Below are positions 6,618-14,374 of a DNA stretch of 22,840 nt, one piece after another. The notes beneath the pieces are model-generated. The model searched no databases, was not told the origin of the DNA, and saw only the letters and a list, made by a program, of their open reading frames with translations. How positions within the stretch are numbered: position 1 is the first letter of the stretch; the number at the start of each line of letters is the position of its first letter. A program made the position numbers and the translations under genes. The stretch is from positions 1-22,840 of the forward strand of contig JAGHBX010000424.1 in the NCBI GenBank assembly GCA_021160785.1, written 5' to 3'. The stretch comes from Planctomycetota bacterium (GTDB taxonomy: Bacteria; Planctomycetota; Phycisphaerae; Sedimentisphaerales; Anaerohalosphaeraceae).

Positions 6618-7913
6618 ATGGAAAACAAGCTAAATAGCAGTCAAAGCGGCTTATCCCGGCGCGATTTTGTCAAGGCTTCCGCTGCCGTGTCCGTTGGCGC
6701 GGTCCTGCCGATGAACAGGGCCTTTGCCGCCGGTTCCGACAGGATTCGGCTCGGTGTCATAGCCTGCGGCGGCAGAGGGCGACACGATTCGACCAAATGC
6801 CTCCAGGCCGACCCCAACGTCGAACTCGTTGCAATGGGCGATATGTTCGCCGACCGCCTTGACGCCACCAGAAAAGGGCTCAAAGCAAGCTTCGGCAGCC
6901 GCATCAAGGCCACCGGCGACACATGCTTTCTCGGCTTTGACGCATACAAGAAGGTATTAGCTTCCGACGTCGACATGGTCATCCTGACCACACCTCCGGG
7001 CTTTCGCCCGCAGCACCTAAGGGCCGCCATCGAAGCAGGCGTACACGTTTTCATGGAAAAACCGGTTGCCGTCGACCCCGTCGGCGTCCGCTCTGTCATC
7101 GCCTCCGGCGAGCTTGCCGACAAAAAAGGTCTCACCATCGTCGCCGGGACACAGATGCGGCGCATTAACCACCTCGTCGCCGGTATCAAGAGAATCCGCG
7201 ACGGCGCCCTCGGCGACATCCTCGGCGGCCAATGCCTGCGTATCGGCGGCGGCATGTTAGGCTGGGGACCCAAACCCCGCAAAGCCGAGTGGACCGACAT
7301 GGAATGGCAACTGCGTCGCTGGCTGTTCCTGACATGGCTCTCGGGCGACTTCATTGCCGAAATGCACGTACACAACCTCGACCTGCTAAACTGGGTCATG
7401 GGTTCGCACCCGGTAAAGGTCTTCGCCCTGGGCGGCCGACAGGTCCGAACCGCACCCGAGTACGGCGATGTCTACGATCACATCACAGCCGAATACGAAT
7501 ACCCAAACGGCGTCCGCATCCAGTACATGGGCAGCCAGATCGACGGCGTGACAGGCCGAAACGACCTCAACTTCGCCGGCACAAAAGGCACAGTCTACAT
7601 GGACTTCGCCAACTTCATCATCAAGGGACCCAACGCCTACACCTACGACGGCGCCCGAAACGACCCCTGCATCCAGGCGCACACCGACCAGATCGACGCC
7701 ATCCGCAGCGGAAAAAAACTAAACGAAGCAAAACGCATCGCAGAAAGCTCACTAACCGCAATCATCGGACGCATGAGCGCATACACCGGCAGGGCGCTAA
7801 AATGGGACTGGGCTCTGAAAGCAAGCAAGCTCGACCTCAGACCCGAAAAATACCAACTCGGCGATCTCGCAATGCCAAAAGTCGCAATCCCAGGAAAAAC
7901 ACCACTTATCTGA
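6618..7913 (+). CDS. Tat-exported Gfo/Idh/MocA-family oxidoreductase
   Basis: 431 residues. A twin-arginine signal peptide is clear (SRRDF at 13-17, a hydrophobic stretch, likely cleavage near AFA-AG at 36-39), so the protein is exported folded with its cofactor. A Rossmann NAD(P)-binding fold follows (GVIACGGRGRH, 46-56), then TTPPGFRPQH and the family EKP motif at 147-149, whose Lys is catalytic in relatives. The C-terminal alpha/beta substrate domain includes MHVHNLDLLNWVMG, a metal- or sugar-site-like stretch. Family members oxidise or reduce sugars, inositols and related polyols; the substrate cannot be read here. Planctomycetes carry many Tat-exported paralogues, used largely in breaking down complex sugars. 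GAAAGGGCGG precedes the ATG. No operon partner follows on this strand. Family certain, substrate unknown. Confidence 0.92.
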   Translation: MENKLNSSQSGLSRRDFVKASAAVSVGAVLPMNRAFAAGSDRIRLGVIACGGRGRHDSTKCLQADPNVELVAMGDMFADRLDATRKGLKASFGSRIKATGDTCFLGFDAYKKVLASDVDMVILTTPPGFRPQHLRAAIEAGVHVFMEKPVAVDPVGVRSVIASGELADKKGLTIVAGTQMRRINHLVAGIKRIRDGALGDILGGQCLRIGGGMLGWGPKPRKAEWTDMEWQLRRWLFLTWLSGDFIAEMHVHNLDLLNWVMGSHPVKVFALGGRQVRTAPEYGDVYDHITAEYEYPNGVRIQYMGSQIDGVTGRNDLNFAGTKGTVYMDFANFIIKGPNAYTYDGARNDPCIQAHTDQIDAIRSGKKLNEAKRIAESSLTAIIGRMSAYTGRALKWDWALKASKLDLRPEKYQLGDLAMPKVAIPGKTPLI

Positions 7914-8298
7914 CAACATAGTTTGACATCGCATTCTTGGCGACCGCCGGAAATGGCAATGCCATAAGTCCTTGCTGGGCAAAGAGTTATGTTGCCATTC
8001 GCGGATGTTCTCACCTCCGGCCAATAGCAGTCGCCGCCGGGCTGTGGAATAATCCGTCGCCGCCGGAAAAATACCGAGATTATTGGTCTCGGGTATGTTT
8101 GGTGCTATTATTGCACTTGGGGATACTGGCAGGGGAGGTTTTTTTGCAGGCTTGCTGTTTGGACTGGTCGGGCTCACCTTTTTTTCATACTGATAACGCA
8201 ACACCATCGTCGCCGGATTTCTTCGGCAGGGCGGAGGTTACTGATTTTGCCTAATGAGAAGCACCTATCGCTGCCGATACGGCGTGGGGGTAAACAGT
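7914..8298. other. Intergenic stretch without a convincing gene
   Basis: Open frames on both strands look like chance reading. One plus-strand frame at 8094-8192 encodes a 32-residue Gly/Leu/Phe-rich peptide (MFGAIIALGDTGRGG..., ending FFAGLLFGLVGLTFFSY) that could be a tiny membrane protein or the rest of one, but it has no good ribosome binding site. GTCGCCGCCGG occurs at about 8031 and 8056, with a related GTCGCCGGAT near 8209. The right end is the leader of the 8299 gene. Confidence 0.35.
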
Positions 8299-8481
8299 AT
8301 GAGAACACGGAAGTTAAACGCAGAGATTGCGATGCTCATTTTGATGCTTGCAATCGCGGGCCTGTTGGATGCAGATGCAGGCGGATGCAGGGAATGCAGC
8401 CGCCAGGGCGCATCGAGGCTTCTAAGGCAGAATGGAGGCTGTTGCCATATCATTGCAGCCAATCCTTTACACCCTCCTTAG
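8299..8481 (+). CDS. Small exported Cys-rich protein
   Basis: 60 residues. A start at this ATG is favoured over one 15 codons upstream because GTGGGGGT lies at the right distance and the N-terminus then forms a clean signal peptide: MRTRK, a hydrophobic core AEIAMLILMLAIAGLL, then DADAG as a likely cleavage region. The short mature part has four cysteines in two pairs (CREC and CC), consistent with disulfides or metal binding outside the cytoplasm. I recognise no family. It is followed by an intrinsic terminator at 8504, which supports a short transcript. It may be a true microprotein or the remnant of a longer secreted protein. Confidence 0.4.
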   Translation: MRTRKLNAEIAMLILMLAIAGLLDADAGGCRECSRQGASRLLRQNGGCCHIIAANPLHPP

Positions 8482-8503
8482 GTAGGGCCAACTGCAAGAC
8501 TCT

Positions 8504-8527
8504 AAAGGTTGACAGAGCAACCTTTTT
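8504..8527 (+). terminator. Rho-independent terminator
   Basis: AAAGGTTG (8504-8511), loop ACAGAG, CAACCTTT (8518-8525), then T residues: an 8-bp perfect stem with a T tail. It lies 22 bases after the stop codon of the small exported protein. Confidence 0.7.
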
Positions 8528-8570
8528 GAATGAACAAGGATATATGATAAAGACCGAAATTCAGCATAAC

Positions 8571-8605
8571 GCCGCGACTCGACGGATTGAGTCGCGGCTT
8601 TTCTT
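8571..8605 (+). terminator. Strong Rho-independent terminator
   Basis: GCCGCGACTC (8571-8580), loop GACGGATT, GAGTCGCGGC (8589-8598), then TTTTCTT. This is a perfect 10-bp GC-rich stem with a T-tract pointing in the plus direction. It stands 44 bases after another plus-strand terminator with no clear gene in between, so it is either a backup or the end of a short RNA. Confidence 0.75.
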
Positions 8606-8619
8606 ACGTGTTCCGCCTG

Positions 8620-8690
8620 ACAGGAAGAGGGTGGGCCATGCCGGCCAGACCCCGGCGATACGTAGCGGGGGCGTCCCGCCCGCGAATTAG
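8620..8690. repeat. GC-rich REP-like element
   Basis: It contains an inverted-orientation copy (8639-8656) of the 18-bp module seen twice in the 5956-6471 array; on the minus strand it reads GCCGGGGTCTGGCCGGCA, about 15/18 identical. It continues with GCGGGGGCGTCCCGCCCGCG, which can fold back. No coding function is apparent. Confidence 0.4.
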
Positions 8691-8707
8691 TTGAGTGCCG
8701 TCGAGAC

Positions 8708-9409
8708 TTAGTCGCGGCATGTGATGGTGATGTCGCAAAGGAGCTTCGCGGCGGTTGTGATTTGGAGGAGGTCTTTGGAAAGGTCCTTTGCCGGCTCAAA
8801 CTGGTCGGTTCGCCCCAAGAGGACGGGTTTGGCAGTCTTGCCGCCAATGGCGCGTATCTCGGCGGAGTAGACAATCGACGGCTGGCCGTTACTGTGCATG
8901 TCCCGTCTGCCGTCGGCTGTTTTTTCGGGAAAATGCTCATTGTGGTCCCCTGAGACATTAACCTCGATGAAGCATCGCCATCGACCGCCACGCGGCAGGG
9001 TGATTTGACGCTCGAACTTAGCTTGCGGCGTGGCGCAGGTGACCGCATCGGCGGCGGGTTGGTCGGCTGTCGGATCGCCCCGGCTGCCTGTCTCGACGTT
9101 CCATCGACTTACCCAGTAAGGCAGCGAAACGGGACGCGTGGTCTTTCCGCCCCACTTGCCCTTAGCGGTCTTGGCGGTCACACAGACCGTGCGAATCTCG
9201 CCGGTCTTGACGTCTTCGACCCAGATGGCAAACTGAGGTGTGCGTTTATATTTGTTCAGCCGGCATATTTCCTCATTGACCGTAAACGAGAAGCTCAATA
9301 CAACAGGCTCACCGGCGCCCCTGCGACCGCCTGTGTCCGCACAGTTCAACAGGCCCAGCAGGATGATAAACACGACAACACTCAACACAACGCTTTTGGT
9401 CAGTTTCAT
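8708..9409 (-). CDS. Exported DUF2271-like protein
   Basis: 233 residues. The N-terminus MKLTKSVVLSVVVFIILLGLLNC is an export signal. The Cys at residue 23 might be a lipid anchor, but the preceding Asn is unusual for a lipobox. The mature protein carries FAIWVEDVKTGEIRTV, WGGKTTRPVSLPYW, a DAVTCATP stretch and a late IEVNVSGDHNEHF. This order resembles DUF2271, a family of periplasmic proteins often found near PepSY or FMN-dependent redox proteins. The assignment is from motif memory. GGAG lies 7 bases before the ATG. It follows yggS after 58 bases on the same strand, so co-transcription is likely. The function of the family is not established. Confidence 0.65.
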   Translation of the reverse strand: MKLTKSVVLSVVVFIILLGLLNCADTGGRRGAGEPVVLSFSFTVNEEICRLNKYKRTPQFAIWVEDVKTGEIRTVCVTAKTAKGKWGGKTTRPVSLPYWVSRWNVETGSRGDPTADQPAADAVTCATPQAKFERQITLPRGGRWRCFIEVNVSGDHNEHFPEKTADGRRDMHSNGQPSIVYSAEIRAIGGKTAKPVLLGRTDQFEPAKDLSKDLLQITTAAKLLCDITITCRD

Positions 9410-9467
9410 ATTGGATTCTCCGTCAGGGATTTAAGCAGATTGGCTGTGTTGCTGTCGGGCGTGGCGG

Positions 9468-10187
9468 TCATGCGAAGATCGCCGAACCGATGCGGAGCAT
9501 CGTTGCCCCCTCCTCGACCGCCATTTCGTAATCCTGGCTCATGCCCATACTCAGTTCCGTAAACTCCGCACCGATCACCTTCTCACCCTTGATCTCCTCG
9601 AACAATTCCCGTGCCCGCACGAAACAGGCCCGGACAATATCCTTGTTGAGGGTCAGCGGCGCCATCGTCATCAGCCCCACAAGCCTCAGATTGTTCATGG
9701 TTAATAACTGCTCGGCCAGATGAGTCGCCGCACCCACGGGGACGCCGTATTTCTGCGGTTCGCCGCTGCAATTGACCTGGAGCAAGACATTGGGCCTGAT
9801 GCTCATCTTGCCGGCGACATTGTTGATCTCTTCGGCAAGCCGCAAAGTATCCACCGAATGAATAATCGATGATATCTTTAGGGCATGCCTGGTCTTATTG
9901 CGCTGCAGGTGCCCGATCATATGCCAGTTAATCTTCTTCGGCAGTTTAGGGTTGTCCTTGTTGTCGGCTATGAACTTTTCCACTTCGCCGGAGATTTGTT
10001 TGAGGTGCTGGACGCGATTTTCACCGAGATCCACACAGCCCAGGCGAATGACCTCCTTGACCGCCTCCAGCGGCGCCGTCTTGGTGACGACGATCAGCTT
10101 AACCTGCTCCGGTTCTCGCCCGACGCGTTGACAAGCCGAAGCGATATTATCCTTAATCTGCTTGAGTCTGTCCGATATTTTCGACAT
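9468..10187 (-). CDS. yggS: YggS-family pyridoxal-phosphate homeostasis protein (PLPHP)
   Basis: 239 residues from the start chosen here. It is a single-domain PLP-binding TIM-barrel protein of the fold-type III (alanine racemase-like) group that buffers vitamin B6 and affects amino-acid pools; no enzyme activity is known. Motifs: LIVVTKT with the PLP lysine, LGENRVQ, WHMIGHLQRNK, IHSVDTLRLAEEI, LLQVNCSGE, LVGLMTM and LSMGMSQDYEMAVEEGATMLRIGSAIF, the full family set. The frame is open to an ATG at 10211, but starting at MSKISDRL (10187) places the PLP lysine at residue 36, as in the E. coli protein, so this start is preferred. top6A lies upstream after a gap of about 160 bases, and a DUF2271-like gene follows. 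Confidence 0.93.
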   Translation of the reverse strand: MSKISDRLKQIKDNIASACQRVGREPEQVKLIVVTKTAPLEAVKEVIRLGCVDLGENRVQHLKQISGEVEKFIADNKDNPKLPKKINWHMIGHLQRNKTRHALKISSIIHSVDTLRLAEEINNVAGKMSIRPNVLLQVNCSGEPQKYGVPVGAATHLAEQLLTMNNLRLVGLMTMAPLTLNKDIVRACFVRARELFEEIKGEKVIGAEFTELSMGMSQDYEMAVEEGATMLRIGSAIFA

Positions 10188-10349
10188 ACAACCCATCATA
10201 GCAAAACACATCCATGCTCTTATGATTCCTGTGTCGGTTATGTATCCCTGGTTGTTAGGATACCATCACATAACATGATTTACCAGAAAAAACTTTCGGC
10301 AAAACTTTCAATTTGAAACACGCTCCCGCCGCCGCCTGGGGCACCGGTC

Positions 10350-11444
10350 TCAGGGCAGGAATTTAGATATATTCTTCAGCTTGTACGGCAGGTACTTATT
10401 GACAACATAATCAAGCCCATGCTTGGCAAAAGCCTGCTGCTCGACGCGTACGCCCATCTTCAGCATCTGGTTGATCGACGCCTGCCACTGCTTGTGGTGC
10501 TTGACAAAGGGGTCATTCTTCAACGCATCCTTGGCCCGTTTGATATCCACTTCCTTGAGGGGATGGGTTGGCAGCTTGTAGTCGATCACGTCCTGGGGCG
10601 TTACGCCCAGAAATCGGGCCTTGGGCACGCAGAAAAACTCGTTGAGGTGGGCCGCATTTCCCGATCCCACTTTCAGCGTCCGGTAGATATTGAAATAACC
10701 GTAAGGATCGCCGTCGACAAAGGCGTAAACGGGAATTTTGAGCGAATCGCTGAGCCTTCGGATAAACCGTCGACAGGCCCGCGTTGGCACACCGCCCATG
10801 CTTATCAGGATACAGTTGGTCTTTCGCCAGTAGTCGTATTTGACCAACCGCTGAAACATACCTGCCGTTTCAATCGCCAGAAGAAACTTCGCCTTGCTTT
10901 CGAATTTCAGGTGCTCCACATCGGTGGGGATCGAATAGGCGCCGGAACCGAACTTCGTGCAGTCAATCCTGAGCTTTTTGCCCCTCGAATCCTTGTCGAT
11001 GACAACGAGCTTGCCGGCTATGTCGCCGCCCTTTTCCTCCGGGACAAACTTGAGCTGCTCGCGATTGACGCCGAACATCGCTTCGACATCGTCCATGATC
11101 GTGTCCGATTCGGGCTGCTCGGCGAAGCCGGCTTTGCCCCAGTTCTTGGAGATGTAGTAGGCCTCCCTTTTCGTCGCCATGTCGTCTTTTTCGATGAGTT
11201 CCTTGGAGAGCGCCATCATCTTCAGCGTCTGGGCGAACGTCTTGACGGTGCCCACCGTCAGCGTACGCTTCTTGACCTTGCCCAACATCTCGAAGTAGCC
11301 TTTCTTAGCGTGATATTTCACGTTGGACAGAGACCGAATAGGCGTGCTCATGGTGGGCTTTTGTCTCTTCAGTATCTTATCGTAGACGTTCTTTGCGTTG
11401 TTCTCGATCTTTTCTTTGACAGCAGGTTGTTTTGTCGGCGGCAT
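10350..11444 (-). CDS. top6A: DNA topoisomerase VI subunit A
   Basis: 364 residues, the usual length for archaeal-type Top6A, the Spo11 relative that cuts both DNA strands in the A2B2 type IIB topoisomerase. The winged-helix 5Y-CAP domain has TKREAYYISKNW at 91-102, with Y97 the likely catalytic tyrosine. The Toprim domain has E192 in LLAIETAG and D244/D246 in FVDGDPYG, the metal-binding acidic residues. The C-terminal LPTHPLKEVDIKRA is also typical. All key residues are present, so it should be active. The ATPase partner Top6B is not in this window: the next gene downstream is yggS, and no gene lies in the 440 bases upstream. GGGAG lies about 10 bases before the ATG, and a promoter lies at 11488-11516. 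Top6 is mainly archaeal and plant, with scattered bacterial cases. Confidence 0.93.
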   Translation of the reverse strand: MPPTKQPAVKEKIENNAKNVYDKILKRQKPTMSTPIRSLSNVKYHAKKGYFEMLGKVKKRTLTVGTVKTFAQTLKMMALSKELIEKDDMATKREAYYISKNWGKAGFAEQPESDTIMDDVEAMFGVNREQLKFVPEEKGGDIAGKLVVIDKDSRGKKLRIDCTKFGSGAYSIPTDVEHLKFESKAKFLLAIETAGMFQRLVKYDYWRKTNCILISMGGVPTRACRRFIRRLSDSLKIPVYAFVDGDPYGYFNIYRTLKVGSGNAAHLNEFFCVPKARFLGVTPQDVIDYKLPTHPLKEVDIKRAKDALKNDPFVKHHKQWQASINQMLKMGVRVEQQAFAKHGLDYVVNKYLPYKLKNISKFLP

Positions 11445-11487
11445 ACGCTCAATACTCCCATAAAACTCAACTTACAAGCCTGGCGGC

Positions 11488-11516
11488 ATACTACGCCAAG
11501 AGAACACATTCTTCAA
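11488..11516 (-). promoter_or_regulatory. Likely promoter of top6A
   Basis: Read on the minus strand: TTGAAG (11516-11511), exactly 17 bases, TAGTAT (11493-11488). Transcription would start about 35 bases before the top6A ATG. Confidence 0.5.
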
Positions 11517-11659
11517 GGATTATTGCTTAAGGTCCGATTTTCATTCTTCGCGGGTTGTTCTGACAGAGGGTAGTCCGCATAAAAACGCCTGTTGAGGCCT
11601 CCAAACGCAAATAATTTGCAGATTTTCCATATTTTTTCGGTTTTCTACGTTTTTTTTGA

Positions 11660-11688
11660 TTGACATTCGCTGAGCGGTCCGATATAGT
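11660..11688 (+). promoter_or_regulatory. Plus-strand promoter running towards the 3' end of yjbQ
   Basis: TTGACA at 11660-11665, exactly 17 bases, TATAGT at 11683-11688. There is no plus-strand gene downstream, so a transcript from here would run antisense into yjbQ and argS or end as a short RNA. The sequence match is strong; activity is inferred. Confidence 0.45.
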
Positions 11689-11862
11689 AAATGAATGGAA
11701 TGTAACGTCTCATAAAAGACTTTGCTATAGACCTCGGCGAGGGTAACGTGGGATCCCGTTTTCCCCCCCAGACGGACCCACCACCTCGCCATTTTTTTGC
11801 GCATTTCCACGTTACAATCCCCCTGTTCGTACGGGCAGAACATACGCTCTGTACGGGCACGG

Positions 11863-11878
11863 TCCCGACGCGTCGGGA
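11863..11878. repeat. 16-bp perfect palindrome after yjbQ
   Basis: TCCCGACGCGTCGGGA is fully self-complementary and starts 5 bases beyond the yjbQ stop codon. It sits in a stretch with repeated GTACGGGCA. It may be a REP-type element or the stem of a 3'-end hairpin; there is no T-tract on either strand. Confidence 0.45.
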
Positions 11879-11883
11879 TGCCC

Positions 11884-12291
11884 CTACCCGCGGACTTGAA
11901 CGGCCACTTTTCTGCTTCTTGGTCCGGCGAATTCGCAGAAGAATATTCCCTGCCACGTTCCGAGCATCGGTCTGCCGCCCTGGACCAGGACGGTCTCACT
12001 GGCGCCCAGGAGCGAACTCTTGACGTGGGCATCGCTGTTGCCCTCGTTATGCCGATAGCCGGCGCGAGCCTGGGGCAGAAGTTCCTCAAGCGTCATCAAG
12101 ATATCGTGGATCACGTCAGGGTCGGCGTTTTCGTTTATCGTGATCGCCGCGGTGGTATGAGGGCAGTAAACCACAACCTCGCCGTCGGAAATGCCGCTTG
12201 CAACGACAATATCGGCGACCTTCCGCGTGATATCCACCATCTCGCAGCGTCGCCGCGTCGATACCGCCAATGTCTCATTGATAATCGTCAT
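11884..12291 (-). CDS. yjbQ: YjbQ/UPF0047 family protein (secondary thiamine-phosphate synthase type)
   Basis: 135 residues, the full length of this single-domain family. The signature CPHTTAAITINENADPDV lies at about 43-60, followed by AGYRHNEGNSDAHVKSSLLG and GTWQGIFFCEF, with conserved His and Glu residues in the active-site cleft. Members show weak thiamine-phosphate synthase activity and are often annotated that way, but the physiological role is unclear. The ATG is preceded by AGGGAGG at good spacing, the best Shine-Dalgarno in this operon. It is the last gene of the rsfS-DUF4160-DUF2442-argS-yjbQ series, 28 bases after argS. Confidence 0.92.
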   Translation of the reverse strand: MTIINETLAVSTRRRCEMVDITRKVADIVVASGISDGEVVVYCPHTTAAITINENADPDVIHDILMTLEELLPQARAGYRHNEGNSDAHVKSSLLGASETVLVQGGRPMLGTWQGIFFCEFAGPRSRKVAVQVRG

Positions 12292-12319
12292 AACAACCTC
12301 CCTTTAGCTCGCTGGCATC

Positions 12320-14110
12320 CTACATTTGCCGGACCACCTTGATACCCAAAAGCTCACTTAGCCCGTGCCTGATCGTCCGGGCCGTCAGGTCGCACAGCAG
12401 CAGTCGCGTCGGCCGAGTTGCTTTGTCGGCGGCAAGGACGGGGCAGGCATTGTAGAAGCCGCTGAACTTCTGCGCCAGCTCATATAAATACTGTGTCAAA
12501 TAGTTCGGTCGACAATCGGCCAGCGCGCTTTCGATGATCTCGCCGTATCGAATCAGATGCTTTGCCAGGTCCAGCTCCGCCGGCTCGGTCAGATTCAGAT
12601 CGTTAATGCCAGCCAGTTCGCTTTCGACATCCACATCCTTTTTCGCCGCCTTGCGCTCGATCGACTTGACCCGTGCATAAGCGTACTGCATGTACGGCGC
12701 GGTATTGCCCTCCATGGCTAACATCTTGTCGAAGCTGAACACATAGTCGCTTGTGCGATTGTTGGAATAGTCGGCGTACTTGACGGCGCCGATACCGACG
12801 GCCTTTGCAATTTGCTCTTTCTCTGCGTCGGGAAGTTCGGAGTTCTTCCCCTCAACGACCGCGCGGGCTCGAACGACAGCTTCTTCGAGAAGCTCCTTGA
12901 GCTTGACGTTTTCTCCGGATCGTGTTTTGAGAGGACGATTATCTTCACCTAACACAGTCCCGAAAGTGACGTGTACAAGCTCAACATTCTCACCGACCCA
13001 CCCAGCCAGCTTCGCTGTTGCAAAAAGCATATCGAAATGCAGTTTCTGCCTTGCGTCGGTTACATAAATAATCTTGTCGGCGTTCAACTCGGTTATCCGG
13101 AATTTGATCGCCGCCAGATCCGTCGTTGCGTAAAGAAACGCCCCGTCGGTTTTTTGAATAATAAAAGGCAGGGGCTCGCCTTCCTTATTCGTAAAGCCCT
13201 TAGGGAACACGCAAATCGCTCCGTCAGACTCTGTCGCAATACTCTTTTCTTTCAACTCATCGACAATGCCCGCCAGTCTGTCGGCGTAGAAACTCTCGCC
13301 GCGTTCATTGTCTTGGTGCAGATTCACTTCCAGAACATCGTAGACGGGCTGATAGTGTTTTCGAGACTCGTCCACAATATGCCGCCATACATTGAGCGTT
13401 TCTTTGCTTCCCTCGTGAAGATCCACCACTTCCTGTCGCGACAGGGCGGCAAAATCCTCATTGGCATCGCATCGGGCCTTGGCGTTTTTATAGAACTGCT
13501 CGAGATCGGCAATATGTATCGAATCGGGGTCCTCGATAATCTCGGGGCTGGTTTGCTTGAGGTATGCGATCAACATTCCAAACTGTGTTCCCCAGTCTCC
13601 GATGTGGTTTTGGCGGATTACGTTATGGCCCTGAAAGTTTAACATCTTGCAGATGCTGTCGCCGATGATTGTGCTTCTCAGGTGCCCGACGTGCATTTGC
13701 TTTGCGATGTTGGGGCAGGAGAAGTCGACGACTATCGTTTTGGGTTTTTCGGTCCTGCTGATGCCGAGATGCGCTGTATCGGCGTTTATCTCCAGAAGAT
13801 TACCGGCTAAGAAGTCGGTCTTGAGTCTCAGATTGATGAAGCCCGGCCCTGCGATTTCAGGCGGCATGCAGATATCGTCCAGTTCAAGTTGCCTGACGAG
13901 TTTTTCTGCAAGTGCGCGGGGGTTTGTCTTGAGCTTTTTCGCCGCGGCCATGACGCCGTTGGCCTGGTAGTCTCCGAACTTTGCATCAGTAGCGGGCTTG
14001 ACCAGGGCAGGCTGCGGCCCCAGCCCTGTGACTTGCGCCATTGCCAGGCTGATTCTCTCTTCAAGTATGTCAATAACTGGTTTCATTGTGATGTTTAGTC
14101 TGTCATCCAT
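12320..14110 (-). CDS. argS: Arginyl-tRNA synthetase
   Basis: 596 residues. It charges tRNA-Arg with arginine in the cytosol. The N-terminal Add-1 domain is visible (FGDYQANGVMAAAKKL, 45-60). The class I catalytic core has DFSCPNIAKQMHVGHLRS with the HIGH-equivalent HVGH at 140-143, then GDWGTQFGMLI. The degenerate KMSKS region is GTVLGEDNRPLKTRSGENVKL. The C-terminal DALR anticodon-binding domain ends in LLGIKVVRQM, as expected. The ATG at 14110 overlaps the end of the DUF2442 gene by 16 bases. A second ATG at residue 9 (14086) lies just after the DUF2442 stop codon, and neither has a strong Shine-Dalgarno. Either way the gene is translationally coupled to DUF2442. Essential housekeeping enzyme; very sure. 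Confidence 0.96.
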   Translation of the reverse strand: MDDRLNITMKPVIDILEERISLAMAQVTGLGPQPALVKPATDAKFGDYQANGVMAAAKKLKTNPRALAEKLVRQLELDDICMPPEIAGPGFINLRLKTDFLAGNLLEINADTAHLGISRTEKPKTIVVDFSCPNIAKQMHVGHLRSTIIGDSICKMLNFQGHNVIRQNHIGDWGTQFGMLIAYLKQTSPEIIEDPDSIHIADLEQFYKNAKARCDANEDFAALSRQEVVDLHEGSKETLNVWRHIVDESRKHYQPVYDVLEVNLHQDNERGESFYADRLAGIVDELKEKSIATESDGAICVFPKGFTNKEGEPLPFIIQKTDGAFLYATTDLAAIKFRITELNADKIIYVTDARQKLHFDMLFATAKLAGWVGENVELVHVTFGTVLGEDNRPLKTRSGENVKLKELLEEAVVRARAVVEGKNSELPDAEKEQIAKAVGIGAVKYADYSNNRTSDYVFSFDKMLAMEGNTAPYMQYAYARVKSIERKAAKKDVDVESELAGINDLNLTEPAELDLAKHLIRYGEIIESALADCRPNYLTQYLYELAQKFSGFYNACPVLAADKATRPTRLLLCDLTARTIRHGLSELLGIKVVRQM

Positions 14111-14364
14111 TCCGGCAATGGTGTATTGGTTGCTTCGCTATAGAGGGTTTCCGGTGCAATATCGATTTCATTGTTCCAGCTAATTACACCAAGGTCTTCG
14201 TTTATGGTGAAATTTTTGAAAAATTCGTGATTTTCGAGTTTCTTAAAAACCCCACCCTTTGCGATAAACTTTGAGAAATCTACAAGCCCGGTCTTACCGT
14301 CATCAAAGACCAATTGTATTTTGTAGCCTGCTTTGTATTCAGCTTTGATAACATCGTGTATCAT
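14095..14364 (-). CDS. DUF2442 family protein
   Basis: 89 residues. It has the compact DUF2442 pattern: an N-terminal strand pair (VIKAEYKAGYKIQLVFDDGKTGLVDFSKFI), then GGVFKKLENHEFFKNFTINEDLGVISWNNEIDIAPETLY. Family members are small, DNA-binding-like or adaptor proteins, often encoded beside DUF4160 proteins. The two together are commonly suspected to be a toxin-antitoxin pair, with DUF2442 the likelier antitoxin. Here it starts 10 bases after DUF4160 ends, with AAGG before the ATG, and overlaps the argS start. The gene lies inside a housekeeping operon, so its expression is tied to argS. No biochemical function is established. Confidence 0.88.
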   Translation of the reverse strand: MIHDVIKAEYKAGYKIQLVFDDGKTGLVDFSKFIAKGGVFKKLENHEFFKNFTINEDLGVISWNNEIDIAPETLYSEATNTPLPEWMTD

Positions 14365-14374
14365 AAGGCGCCCT

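Larger units (their letters stand above)
11517..11883. other. Intergenic stretch between top6A and yjbQ
   Basis: No gene is supported. A frame on the minus strand stays open but overlaps yjbQ and has no start signal. The stretch holds a plus-strand consensus-like promoter (11660-11688), a run of C residues near 11764, two GTACGGGCA direct repeats near 11829 and 11851, and a 16-bp palindrome next to the yjbQ stop codon. Confidence 0.4.

Noticed and set aside
5833..6633. A 266-codon open frame starting TTG behind the perfect promoter
   Set aside because: It translates the repeat array and then overlaps the true start of the dehydrogenase. The other two plus-strand frames are equally open, as expected from stop-poor A/C-rich DNA. 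No domain is seen.
7937..8254. A 105-codon plus-strand frame after the dehydrogenase
   Set aside because: No Shine-Dalgarno, no family resemblance and an irregular composition. A different frame in the same stretch gives the more protein-like but very short MFGAIIALGD peptide.
10419..11573. A 384-codon plus-strand frame opposite top6A
   Set aside because: It is the antisense shadow of top6A, whose catalytic motifs are all in the minus frame.
11541..12089. A 182-codon minus-strand frame overlapping yjbQ
   Set aside because: It overlaps the certain yjbQ gene in another frame and has no start signal. Its tail is intergenic DNA.
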